Assembly: GCA_944385175.1 (NCBI GenBank) | Contig: CALWWB010000013.1 | Span: forward strand, 1-32,402 | Length of the DNA stretch: 32,402 nt | Origin: an uncultured Oscillospiraceae bacterium | GTDB lineage: Bacteria; Bacillota; Clostridia; Oscillospirales; Oscillospiraceae | Reading direction: 5' to 3' | Program-made: the position numbers and the translations under genes | The notes under the pieces: model-generated | The model's input: only the letters and a program-made list of their open reading frames with translations | What the model was told of the DNA's origin: nothing | Database searches by the model: none | Shown here: piece by piece, positions 1 through 7,226 of the stretch | Layout of the letters: the number at the start of each line of letters is the position of its first letter | Position numbering within the stretch: position 1 is the first letter of the stretch

Positions 1-19
1 CTGTGTTATACTCTTACTC

Positions 20-100
20 ATGAAGGATATGGCCCCCTTTCGTTAAGTTAAGTGTCGCAACTCAACTTTAACCGATAAGGCCTTATCCTTCATCCTTTTT
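20..100 (+). terminator. Long stem-loop followed by a T run
   Basis: Arms at 20-34 and 79-93 pair as 10 bp, one T-T mismatch, then GGCC/GGCC. An inner imperfect GTTAAGTT/AACTTTAAC helix sits in the loop, and a run of seven T follows. It reads as a rho-independent terminator for a plus-strand gene left of the window. It could also be the end of a small structured RNA, because the hairpin is unusually long. Confidence 0.5.
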
Positions 101-162
101 TTCAACTGTCCAATATCTATTGTACTCCTACAATGGCATATAACCCGGGCTGAAAGGGATAG

Positions 163-191
163 TTGACCTTTGAGCCGAATGGTAATATAAT
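163..191 (+). promoter_or_regulatory. Sigma-A type promoter of the patatin gene
   Basis: TTGACC (163-168), a 17-bp spacer and TATAAT (186-191). It lies about 110 bases upstream of the phospholipase start, leaving a roughly 105-base leader. No gene was found in 94-302; this promoter and leader are all I see there. Confidence 0.65.
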
Positions 192-302
192 TAAGCAGTC
201 ATTATCTTGCTTTATGGTCCGGTTCCCAAAAAGGGATGCAGAGTTTCCCCGTTCATTCAGGGAATTTTGATACTTTAATTTTGTTTGAAAGGTGCTTGAT
301 AT

Positions 303-1214
303 ATGAGCAAAAAGCCTATTTTTTCCGGCATAGATAATCTTCCTCGTGGGCAAATCTCGGACAAAATAAGCGGCGGCTGTATAGTTCTGGAGGGCGGTGC
401 CTTTCGCGGCGTATATACCTCCGGGGTGCTTGATGCTCTTATGCAGGCGGATATAAATATGCAGTGCACCATAGGCGTGTCCGCCGGTGCCCTCAACGGC
501 ATGAACTATGTCTCGGGGCAGATAGGCCGCTCCGCCCGCATCAATCTGGAGTTTCGCCGGGATCCCCGCTATGTGGGGATACATGCCTATCGCTCCAACA
601 GGGGTATAATCGGTTTTAATTTTGTGCTTGATGAATATGATAAGGATGACCCTCTGGATCGTGACACCTTTGAGCGGCCGGACAGACGTCTGGTAGCTGT
701 GGCTACCAGCTGCCTCAGCGGCCAGCCTCTGTACTTTGAAAAAGGTTGCTGCGGTGATATCATAAAGGCCATCCAGGCTTCCGCCTCCATGCCCTATGTC
801 TCCAGGCCCGTCATTGTGGACGGCATCCCCTGCCTGGATGGGGGCTGCTCCAATGCCATCCCCTTCCAGTGGGCCCTGGATGAGGGGTATAAAAAAATAA
901 TCGTTGTACGTACCCGCCCCGCATCCTTCCGCAAGCGTGAAAGCGAACGGTCGGGCAGGCTGGCCAGGAGATTTTATAAGAGCTCCCCGGCCCTGGCCCA
1001 AGCTATCATCGACAGCGATGCCCGCTATAACCGTCAGTGCGATGAGTTGGAGCGGCTGAAAGAGGAAGGGCGCGTATACGTCATCAGTCCCAGCTCATCC
1101 ACAACTGTCAGCCGTCTGGAAAAGGACATGGAAAAGCTGGGCGAATTTTATTACCTGGGCTATTATGACGCACGAAACCATCTGGACAGCCTTCTGGCAT
1201 ATCTGGATAAATGA
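303..1214 (+). CDS. Patatin-like phospholipase family protein
   Basis: Predicted 303-residue serine lipid acyl hydrolase, cytoplasmic, with no signal peptide. It has the patatin hallmarks in order: the glycine-rich oxyanion loop GGAFRG (31-36), the nucleophile elbow GVSAG (58-62, Ser60) and the catalytic DGG (179-181, Asp179), which make the Ser-Asp dyad of the family. The length and the C-terminal helical part resemble the YjjU-like bacterial subgroup, whose physiological substrate is not settled. The ATG at 303 follows AAAGGTG at a suitable distance. It is monocistronic, with a promoter at 163-191 and a terminator at 1246-1280. The family call is firm; the substrate is unknown. Confidence 0.93.
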   Translation: MSKKPIFSGIDNLPRGQISDKISGGCIVLEGGAFRGVYTSGVLDALMQADINMQCTIGVSAGALNGMNYVSGQIGRSARINLEFRRDPRYVGIHAYRSNRGIIGFNFVLDEYDKDDPLDRDTFERPDRRLVAVATSCLSGQPLYFEKGCCGDIIKAIQASASMPYVSRPVIVDGIPCLDGGCSNAIPFQWALDEGYKKIIVVRTRPASFRKRESERSGRLARRFYKSSPALAQAIIDSDARYNRQCDELERLKEEGRVYVISPSSSTTVSRLEKDMEKLGEFYYLGYYDARNHLDSLLAYLDK

Positions 1215-1245
1215 GTTTTCAAAATACATATCCTCTTTTTAAAAA

Positions 1246-1280
1246 GAGACAGCTTCCAAAAGGCAGCTGTCTCTCCTTTT
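1246..1280 (+). terminator. Rho-independent terminator of the patatin gene
   Basis: The perfect 9-bp stem GAGACAGCT (1246-1254) / AGCTGTCTC (1265-1273) is preceded by an A run and followed by CTTTT. It lies 31 bases after the patatin stop. Confidence 0.8.
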
Positions 1281-1327
1281 ATTTCGCCGCATCCCTCTCC
1301 GCGTCCCCCGAAATAATCCGCCATATT

Positions 1328-1376
1328 AAAAGCCGCTGCAAAGCGGGGACTTCTCCCCTGCCTTGCAGCGGCTTTT
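1328..1376 (-). terminator. Terminator of the sugar transport operon
   Basis: Perfect 14-bp stem (1328-1341 with 1363-1376), A-rich and T-rich at its ends so it can act in both directions. It lies 25 bases beyond the stop of the minus-strand permease gene and closes that operon. Confidence 0.8.
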
Positions 1377-1401
1377 TGCTTGGTATGATTGTGTTCAGAG
1401 C

Positions 1402-3063
1402 TTACTTCTTCTGGACATACTTGAGGCAGTCCAGCATAACGGCAACCAGGATGATGATGCCGGAGAACACGAACTGCAGGTTAGTGTCTATGCCCAGGGT
1501 GGTCAGGGCGTAGGTCAGGGCGGTGAAGATGAACACGCCCACCACAACGCCGGATATCTTACCGATACCGCCGGTGAAAGAGATGCCGCCCACAACACAG
1601 GCTGCGATGGCGTCCATCTCCCAGCCCTGGCCGTATGCGGCGGAGCCGGAGCCCACCATGCGGATGCATTCCAGCCAGGAGCCGAAACCGTAGAGGATAC
1701 CGGCCATGACGAAAGCGCCCACGGTGACTTTGAATACGGAAATACCGGAAACGGAGGCCGCCTCCGGGTTGCCGCCCACGGCGTACAGGTTTTTACCAAA
1801 GGTTGTCTTGTTCCAGATAAACCAAACAATGACCACGGCAGCCACTGCCCACAGGATGATCGTTGGGAACTTGCCTATACGTGGGATGATCATGTTGGGT
1901 ATGGTGGTGTCAATAGCGCCAAAGGATACGCCCTTGGTGGAATAGGTCACCAAGCCGAAGATTACCAGCATATTGGCCATGGTGGATATAAAGGGGTGCA
2001 TCTTGAACCGGGCTGTAAAGAAACCGGCAATGGTAGTGAACACGGTGCAGAGCACGATACATACCACCAGGGCCAGGAACACCCGGGCCAGAACAGGCAT
2101 GGTGCTGAAGTCAAAGGCATGTCCGAACACGGAGCCGGTGTTGGGGCCATTGTGCATGACTATGGTTGCGGCGGTCATGCCCATGCCCACCATACGGCCA
2201 ATGGACAGGTCGGTGCCGGCCAGGAGGATCAGGCCGGCTACGCCAAGGGCCAGGAACATTCTGGGTGAAGCCTGCTGAAGGATATTCAGGATATTGTTAA
2301 CAGTCAGCAGCTGCACATTGGGGCCCTTGACTATTGGTGTGATGATACACAGCCCAATGAAGATAATGATAATGGCTATGTACAGACCGTTTCTCAGCAT
2401 GAAGTTGCGGCGGTTGAAGGTATACTTATAGTTCTCCCAGCGCTGGGACATTGATTCACCAAAGGTGAATCTGGACATACGCAGCAGATCAATGAGATGG
2501 AACTTATAGTCAAAGGCGGCATGCTGCCTGTCCTTTACCTCCTGCAGCTCCTTTGCCCGCTGCATTTTGGCATCGAAAAGGCGGTTCTTATGGACGTATT
2601 TCTCGTCCTTTATCTCCTGGGCATCGCTGAGCTTGGACAGATTGCTCTGGTGCTCCTGGTTCAGCTTTGCCACTGCGGCATGATAATTTTCCTCCGCCAG
2701 GGCTTTTTCTTCCTTGCAGCTGGCCACCACGGCCTGATAATAATCTGTTTTGAAATGGGCCTTCAAATAAGCTTCCGCATCGGCTATAAGTGCGGAGACC
2801 TCAGCCTTGTTTTGGTTCTCCACAGCCTTTGCCTTTTCCAGCTCTGCCCGGAGCTTATTGGTTCTCTCAGCCTTTTCCTGGGGAGTATAGATCTTATCCC
2901 TTTTCAGGCCGTCCAGAACATTCTGAATCTCCAGCACTCTGTCCGTGCCTTCGGCACGGAGCTGGTTGATTTTATCCTGGACATTGCCGACATATTCGTC
3001 GATTGGCTGGCGGAGCTGTGCTTCCTGCTCAGCCGAAAGTATTTTTGTTTTCTCTGCTACCAT
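1402..3063 (-). CDS. mglC: Galactose/methylgalactoside-type ABC permease (MglC-like) with a long N-terminal coiled-coil extension
   Basis: Membrane subunit of a sugar importer, 553 residues. Residues from about 227 onward form a canonical BPD_transp_2 permease (RbsC/MglC family). Recognisable stretches are the membrane segment near 227-245, GTDLSIGRMVGMGM, the NPEAASVSG region, and GGISFTGGIGK followed by a final hydrophobic helix. E. coli MglC is about 336 residues. The extra ~220 residues at the N terminus are charged, rich in Glu/Lys/Gln/Ala, without membrane segments, and look like long helices or coiled coil, so they should lie on the cytoplasmic side. The start at 3063 has GGGAG ten bases upstream and lies 15 bases after the mglA stop. 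It is the last gene of the operon. Galactose or glucose as substrate is inferred from the MglB homologue. Confidence 0.9.
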   Translation of the reverse strand: MVAEKTKILSAEQEAQLRQPIDEYVGNVQDKINQLRAEGTDRVLEIQNVLDGLKRDKIYTPQEKAERTNKLRAELEKAKAVENQNKAEVSALIADAEAYLKAHFKTDYYQAVVASCKEEKALAEENYHAAVAKLNQEHQSNLSKLSDAQEIKDEKYVHKNRLFDAKMQRAKELQEVKDRQHAAFDYKFHLIDLLRMSRFTFGESMSQRWENYKYTFNRRNFMLRNGLYIAIIIIFIGLCIITPIVKGPNVQLLTVNNILNILQQASPRMFLALGVAGLILLAGTDLSIGRMVGMGMTAATIVMHNGPNTGSVFGHAFDFSTMPVLARVFLALVVCIVLCTVFTTIAGFFTARFKMHPFISTMANMLVIFGLVTYSTKGVSFGAIDTTIPNMIIPRIGKFPTIILWAVAAVVIVWFIWNKTTFGKNLYAVGGNPEAASVSGISVFKVTVGAFVMAGILYGFGSWLECIRMVGSGSAAYGQGWEMDAIAACVVGGISFTGGIGKISGVVVGVFIFTALTYALTTLGIDTNLQFVFSGIIILVAVMLDCLKYVQKK

Positions 3064-3078
3064 AAGCGATTTCTCCCA

Positions 3079-4587
3079 TTACAGATATTTTGCGCTCAGG
3101 CGCAAAAGCTCTTCCTGATTGGTGTCTTTGGTGTTCACAATTCCGGAGAGGTGCCCGTTGGACATTACGCCGATTCGGTTGGTGATGCCCAGGATCTCGG
3201 GCATTTCCGAGGAGACGACGATAATGGTCTTCCCCTGTTTTGCCATACGTATAATCAGCTCATAGATCTCATATTTGGCTCCCACATCGATGCCGCGGGT
3301 GGGCTCATCCATCATGAAGATCTGGGGTTCCCGCTCCAGCCACTTTCCGAATATCACCTTCTGCTGGTTGCCGCCGGAAAGGCTGGTTATCATATCGTCG
3401 GGGCCCATGCACTTGGTATGCATGGTCTTGATTTGCTTGTTGGTGGCCTTCACCATCTTTGCATCGGACAGGGCCAGACCGGCCTTATACTGCTCCAGAT
3501 TGGCAATGGTGGTATTGAAAGTGAGGTCACATTTGAGGAACAGGCCGTTGGCCTTGCGCTCCTCGGTTATCATTGCAAAGCCATGTTCAATGGCCTCTCT
3601 GGCGCTGTTGAAGTTCATCAGCCGGTTTTTAAAATACACGCGTCCCGCTGCTCTCGTGCGCACGCCGAAGATTGTCTCCAGCAGTTCGGTGCGCCCGGCG
3701 CCCACCAGGCCGTAGAGGCCGAAGATTTCCCCTTCCTTCACATCAAAGCTGATGTCCTGGAGGTAGGGGGCGTACTTGGTGGACAGGTGCTGCACGGACA
3801 GTATGGTATCTCCCGGGGTGTTGTCCACCGGCGGGAAGCGGCTTTCCAGAGAGCGGCCCACCATGGCGGTGATCAGCTCGTTCATGTTTGTCTCCCCGGC
3901 GGGCTTGGTCATTACCAGATTACCGTCGCGAAGGACGGAGATCTCATCGCATATCTCGAAGATCTCGTCCATCTTGTGGGAGATATATATCAGGGCTATG
4001 CCCTGCTCCTTCAGCATCCTCATCATCTCAAAGAGCTTGTCCACTTCCTGAACCGTGAGGGAGGAGGTGGGCTCATCCAGAACGATGACCTGGGAATTAT
4101 AGGAAATTGCTTTGGCAATTTCACACATTTGGCGCTGGGACACGGACATGTTCCGCATGGGCTGGTTCAGATTCACCGTCATGCCCAGCTTACGAAACAG
4201 CTCCGAAGCCTTTTTCTTCATGCCGCCTTCGTCGATAACACCCACGGAGTTGATGGGATAACGGCCCAAAAACAGGTTATCGGTCACATTGCGCTCCAGG
4301 CACTGGTTCAGCTCCTGATGCACCATGGCGATTCCGTTTTCCAGGGCGTCCTTGGGTCCGGAAAAACTTATCTCCTTTCCGTTGAGATATATCTTCCCTT
4401 CATCCTTCTGATAGGTGCCGAACAGGCATTTCATCATTGTGGACTTGCCCGCGCCGTTTTCGCCCATCAGCCCCATGACCGTCCCGCGCTTCACATCCAG
4501 ATTGATGTGGTCCAGCACGCGGTTGCGGCCGAAGGACTTGCTCATACCGCGTATGGACAGAACAATATCGTCTTTCGCATCTGCCAT
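3079..4587 (-). CDS. mglA: Sugar ABC transporter ATPase, two-domain (MglA-like)
   Basis: Energises sugar import. The 502-residue protein carries two fused ABC cassettes, as in MglA/RbsA/XylG. The first has Walker A GENGAGKST (42-50), a signature at MSVSQRQ and Walker B VIVLDEP (167-173). The second has the usual degenerate Walker A (GLVGAGRTE, Lys replaced by Arg), the signature LSGGNQQK and MMDEPTRGIDVG. I chose the ATG at 4587 because GGGAG lies 8 bases before it; the GTG and ATG at 4596 and 4593 sit inside or against that ribosome site. It lies between mglB (186-base gap with hairpins) and mglC (15-base gap). Confidence 0.95.
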   Translation of the reverse strand: MADAKDDIVLSIRGMSKSFGRNRVLDHINLDVKRGTVMGLMGENGAGKSTMMKCLFGTYQKDEGKIYLNGKEISFSGPKDALENGIAMVHQELNQCLERNVTDNLFLGRYPINSVGVIDEGGMKKKASELFRKLGMTVNLNQPMRNMSVSQRQMCEIAKAISYNSQVIVLDEPTSSLTVQEVDKLFEMMRMLKEQGIALIYISHKMDEIFEICDEISVLRDGNLVMTKPAGETNMNELITAMVGRSLESRFPPVDNTPGDTILSVQHLSTKYAPYLQDISFDVKEGEIFGLYGLVGAGRTELLETIFGVRTRAAGRVYFKNRLMNFNSAREAIEHGFAMITEERKANGLFLKCDLTFNTTIANLEQYKAGLALSDAKMVKATNKQIKTMHTKCMGPDDMITSLSGGNQQKVIFGKWLEREPQIFMMDEPTRGIDVGAKYEIYELIIRMAKQGKTIIVVSSEMPEILGITNRIGVMSNGHLSGIVNTKDTNQEELLRLSAKYL

Positions 4588-4620
4588 TCTCATCACTCCC
4601 GTTTATGCAATATTGGCCGG

Positions 4621-4706
4621 CCGGGCGCGCCGGAGGGTACGCCCGGTCTGCCTTGGAAAAGTGCGACGAGGGAGAGGGTTTCTTCGGCACGGAGAAACCC
4701 CTCCCC
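4621..4706 (-). promoter_or_regulatory. Intercistronic hairpins between mglB and mglA
   Basis: Two stem-loops: CCGGGCG/CGCCCGG (4621-4646) and a longer one pairing 4670-4683 with 4693-4705 with a single bulge. Neither has a long T run on the minus strand. Such hairpins after a binding-protein gene often stabilise its message and damp expression of the membrane genes. That role is inferred. Confidence 0.5.
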
Positions 4707-4773
4707 AATGACGGAGAATATCCCTCTCCCCGTTCGCATTTGCTGTTACTTGATGTTCAAGCCTGAAACCGGA

Positions 4774-6069
4774 TCACTGGCTGAGCAGAGCGGTGTAGGA
4801 TGCAGCGTTGTCGGTCTTGACCATGTTGATGGCAAAGGCGTCGTAAGCGCTGGGATTGCTCAGACGGTTGGTGATGTTGGCCTCGGTCTGGCCGTCGCCG
4901 CCGATGTACTCCACCTTCAGGTTGAGCAGATCGTCGTAGTTCTGGAGCAGGGGCTGATAGGTAGCGCTGAGGAAGTTATCGGCAGCGTTGTAGATGTTCA
5001 GCCATACGCTCTTCTGGGGGTGAGCAGTAGCATCCAGCTGGTTGCCAACGGGAGCATAGACCTTGGTGGAATCCAGGAAGTCCTGATAGTTGTCAGCAGT
5101 GACAGCCACGTTCAGTGCGTAGTAGGAACGGGCGGCCTCGTCGTAGTAGTAGACTTCGGAGCTGAGCACGTTGCCGGCATCGTCGGCGGTGCCTATGCCG
5201 GTGTCGATATCCACACCGTCAAGGGCGTTGCGCAGCACACGCAGAGTCAGGTAAGCCTGCACGTCGGCGTGCTGGCTGATGGTTCCGCCGTAGCCCTCAG
5301 CGATGGCTGCCACGGCGTCGGCGTTGGCGTCATAACCGAAGGTGGGGACACCCTCAGCCTGGGACCAGGCGTTGAACATGGACATGCCCATGCCGTCGTT
5401 GTTGGAAGCGACGATGTCTATCTGATCGCCGAAGGAGGCGGACCAGGTGCCGATGGCATTACCGGCGGTAGCGGCATCCCAAGTGGCACCGGCGGAGTTC
5501 TTCATCTCCTGAGAGGCCAGCTCACGGACGATGTAGGTCTTGCCGTCCACTTCCAGGGTACCGTCCTGAACGGCGGTAGCGGAACCGTCGGCATTGGTGC
5601 CTATGGGATCGCTGTTGATAACGCCGTCTGCCTCAACGGCAGTGCCCAGAGCGGCACGGACGCCGCGGGTACGGGCGATGGAGTCGTTGTGGCCGATATC
5701 GCCGATGGCCAGCACGTAGCCGATGATGCCGTCGCCGTTGCGGTCGATGGTGTCAATGTTGGCCTTGATGTAGTCCAGGATCATGGTGCCCTGGAGCTCG
5801 GCGCCCTGGTTGGCGTCAAAGCCCACATAGTAGGTGTTCTCATTGAAGGTGAGAGCGTTCATATCCAGCTCGCCGGTGGAGCTGTTGGAGGGCTGGCGGT
5901 TGAACCATACCAGGGGCTTGTCCTTGTTGGCAACGGTTGCAGTCTCTGCGGCGGTGTCGGCGGCCTCGGTGCTGCCGGTATCGGCGGTCTGGGTATCTCC
6001 GCCGGAGGAGCAGGCAGCCAGGCTGAATACCAGCAGAGCTGCAAGAACAAGTGCGAGTAACTTCTTCAT
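4774..6069 (-). CDS. mglB: Circularly permuted galactose/glucose-binding lipoprotein (MglB-like)
   Basis: Extracytoplasmic sugar receptor of the Mgl importer, 431 residues. A lipoprotein signal ends in LAAC (Cys20), followed by a Thr/Ala-rich linker to about residue 50. The mature domain then starts at LVWFNRQPS, which corresponds to E. coli MglB residue ~88, not to its N terminus. The equivalent of E. coli residues ~4-84 is found at the C terminus, about 353-431 (DNFLS at 364-368, AFAINMV at 411-417). E. coli sugar contacts map as N91->N57, H152->H127, D154->D129, R158->R133, W183->W197, N211->N224, D236->D247, N256->Q266, D14->D364 and F16->F366. A calcium-loop-like DRNGDG lies at 109-114. 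ATG 6069 is 7 bases after AGGAG; ATG 6072 is the alternative. Confidence 0.93.
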   Translation of the reverse strand: MKKLLALVLAALLVFSLAACSSGGDTQTADTGSTEAADTAAETATVANKDKPLVWFNRQPSNSSTGELDMNALTFNENTYYVGFDANQGAELQGTMILDYIKANIDTIDRNGDGIIGYVLAIGDIGHNDSIARTRGVRAALGTAVEADGVINSDPIGTNADGSATAVQDGTLEVDGKTYIVRELASQEMKNSAGATWDAATAGNAIGTWSASFGDQIDIVASNNDGMGMSMFNAWSQAEGVPTFGYDANADAVAAIAEGYGGTISQHADVQAYLTLRVLRNALDGVDIDTGIGTADDAGNVLSSEVYYYDEAARSYYALNVAVTADNYQDFLDSTKVYAPVGNQLDATAHPQKSVWLNIYNAADNFLSATYQPLLQNYDDLLNLKVEYIGGDGQTEANITNRLSNPSAYDAFAINMVKTDNAASYTALLSQ

Positions 6070-6104
6070 CATGATTCTCCTTTTCAAAAATAAACTTTTG
6101 CCTC

Positions 6105-6133
6105 GGGCGGGTTTTGTGCAGAAAAGCCCGCCC
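6105..6133 (-). promoter_or_regulatory. Hairpin in the mglB leader
   Basis: Perfect GGGCGGG/CCCGCCC stem (6105-6111 and 6127-6133) with a 15-base loop, 36 bases upstream of the mglB start. It may be an mRNA-stabilising or regulatory leader hairpin. No T run follows on the minus strand. Confidence 0.45.
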
Positions 6134-6144
6134 TGTTGATTTTA

Positions 6145-6173
6145 ATCTTAGAGGAAAATCCCTGCAAAAACAA
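6145..6173 (-). promoter_or_regulatory. Possible mglB promoter
   Basis: On the minus strand TTGTTT (6168-6173), 17 bp, TAAGAT (6145-6150). The match is modest, but the 182-base gap before mglB fits a separate promoter for the transporter genes, perhaps the target of the upstream response regulator. Confidence 0.35.
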
Positions 6174-6251
6174 GGTGAAAAATCACCGTAAAAGTACAAA
6201 TTTCCATTGCGATGTAAAAAATGCGGCCACTTTTTTGTGCAACTTGTCCAG

Positions 6252-7226
6252 TCAGCCGGAGTTAAAAGCGAACAGGACCTTCTGGCTGTCCATGGTAAAG
6301 AGGTTGTCCCTGTCTACGGTCTGGGTGGAAGTATCCACCACCCGCTCCATACCGGCATCCTGGCCCGTTAGCAGCCTGTAGGCGCTCTCCACACCCAGGT
6401 AGCCCATGGCATAAGGGTTCTGGACGATGAGGGCATCCACCGAGCCCTCCTGCAGTCCGTCCACGGTCTCCACATTGGAGTCAAAGCCCACGAGGAAAAC
6501 CGTGTCCGAGAGGCCCAGCTCCTCTACAGCCTGAGCGGCACCCACGCTGGTGGGCTCGTTAAAGGCCAGCAGCACGTTTATCTCCGGGAACAGATTCAGC
6601 ATTTCCACGGTATCGTCCCGGGCGGGTTCCGCATCCGCCAGGGTATTTATGACGGAAACTATCTCCGCCCTTCCGCTTTCCTCCAGCACATCCAGAGCGC
6701 CCTGCTGGCGTTGCTGGCCGTTGGCGCTGCTGATGTCATAATTCACCACGCCCACCTTCAGCTTCCCCTCCACTCTGTCCAGGGCGGCCTGGGCCGCCAT
6801 TTCTCCGGCGGCATAGTTGTCGGTGCCTATGTAGGTGCACACCATCTGGGAGGCAACGCCGCTGTCTATGGCTACGATCTTCACTCCGGCCTTGGCGGCC
6901 TGGTCGATGGCGGAGGCGTTGTTCTCATAGTCGATGGCGGAGAAAACTATGGCCTCTGCCCCATCCTCCACTGCCTGGGCGACCATGAGGTTTTGCGTCT
7001 CATAGTCCTCTTCTGTCTCCGGGCCGATGATGCTCAGTTTCATGTTATACTCCGCAGCGGCAGCCTCCGCCCCGGCAAAGACCGACAGCCAGAATTCCGT
7101 CTGGGTGGACTTGGCCACCAGGGCCACGGTGTGCTGCCGGGAGTATTCCCCGCTTGAGCTGCATCCCCCCAGCAGCAGTGTGAACAGCAGGGCCGCCAGC
7201 AGGGCGGAAACTCTATTTATCCTCAT
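6252..7226 (-). CDS. Sugar-binding lipoprotein of a three-component sensing system
   Basis: 324-residue Peripla_BP_4-type binding protein with a lipobox LLGGC (Cys22). The domain order is the normal one, beginning VALVAKSTQTEFWLSV and continuing through AIDSGV, YIGTDNY and VGFDSN. It is therefore not permuted, unlike its downstream neighbour. The ATG at 7226 lies inside the end of the kinase gene (14-base overlap) behind AGGAGGG, so translation is coupled to the kinase. In XylFII-LytS-YesN-like systems a binding protein presents the sugar to the kinase; the gene order supports that role here. It could instead feed the Mgl permease. Its ligand is unknown. Confidence 0.88.
   Translation of the reverse strand: MRINRVSALLAALLFTLLLGGCSSSGEYSRQHTVALVAKSTQTEFWLSVFAGAEAAAAEYNMKLSIIGPETEEDYETQNLMVAQAVEDGAEAIVFSAIDYENNASAIDQAAKAGVKIVAIDSGVASQMVCTYIGTDNYAAGEMAAQAALDRVEGKLKVGVVNYDISSANGQQRQQGALDVLEESGRAEIVSVINTLADAEPARDDTVEMLNLFPEINVLLAFNEPTSVGAAQAVEELGLSDTVFLVGFDSNVETVDGLQEGSVDALIVQNPYAMGYLGVESAYRLLTGQDAGMERVVDTSTQTVDRDNLFTMDSQKVLFAFNSG

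Noticed and set aside
2497-6060. Very long open frame on the plus strand (about 1187 codons) opposite mglC/mglA/mglB
   Set aside because: It is antisense to three well-supported genes; the protein is Gly/His/Val-rich without motifs, an effect of codon bias in GC-rich genes.
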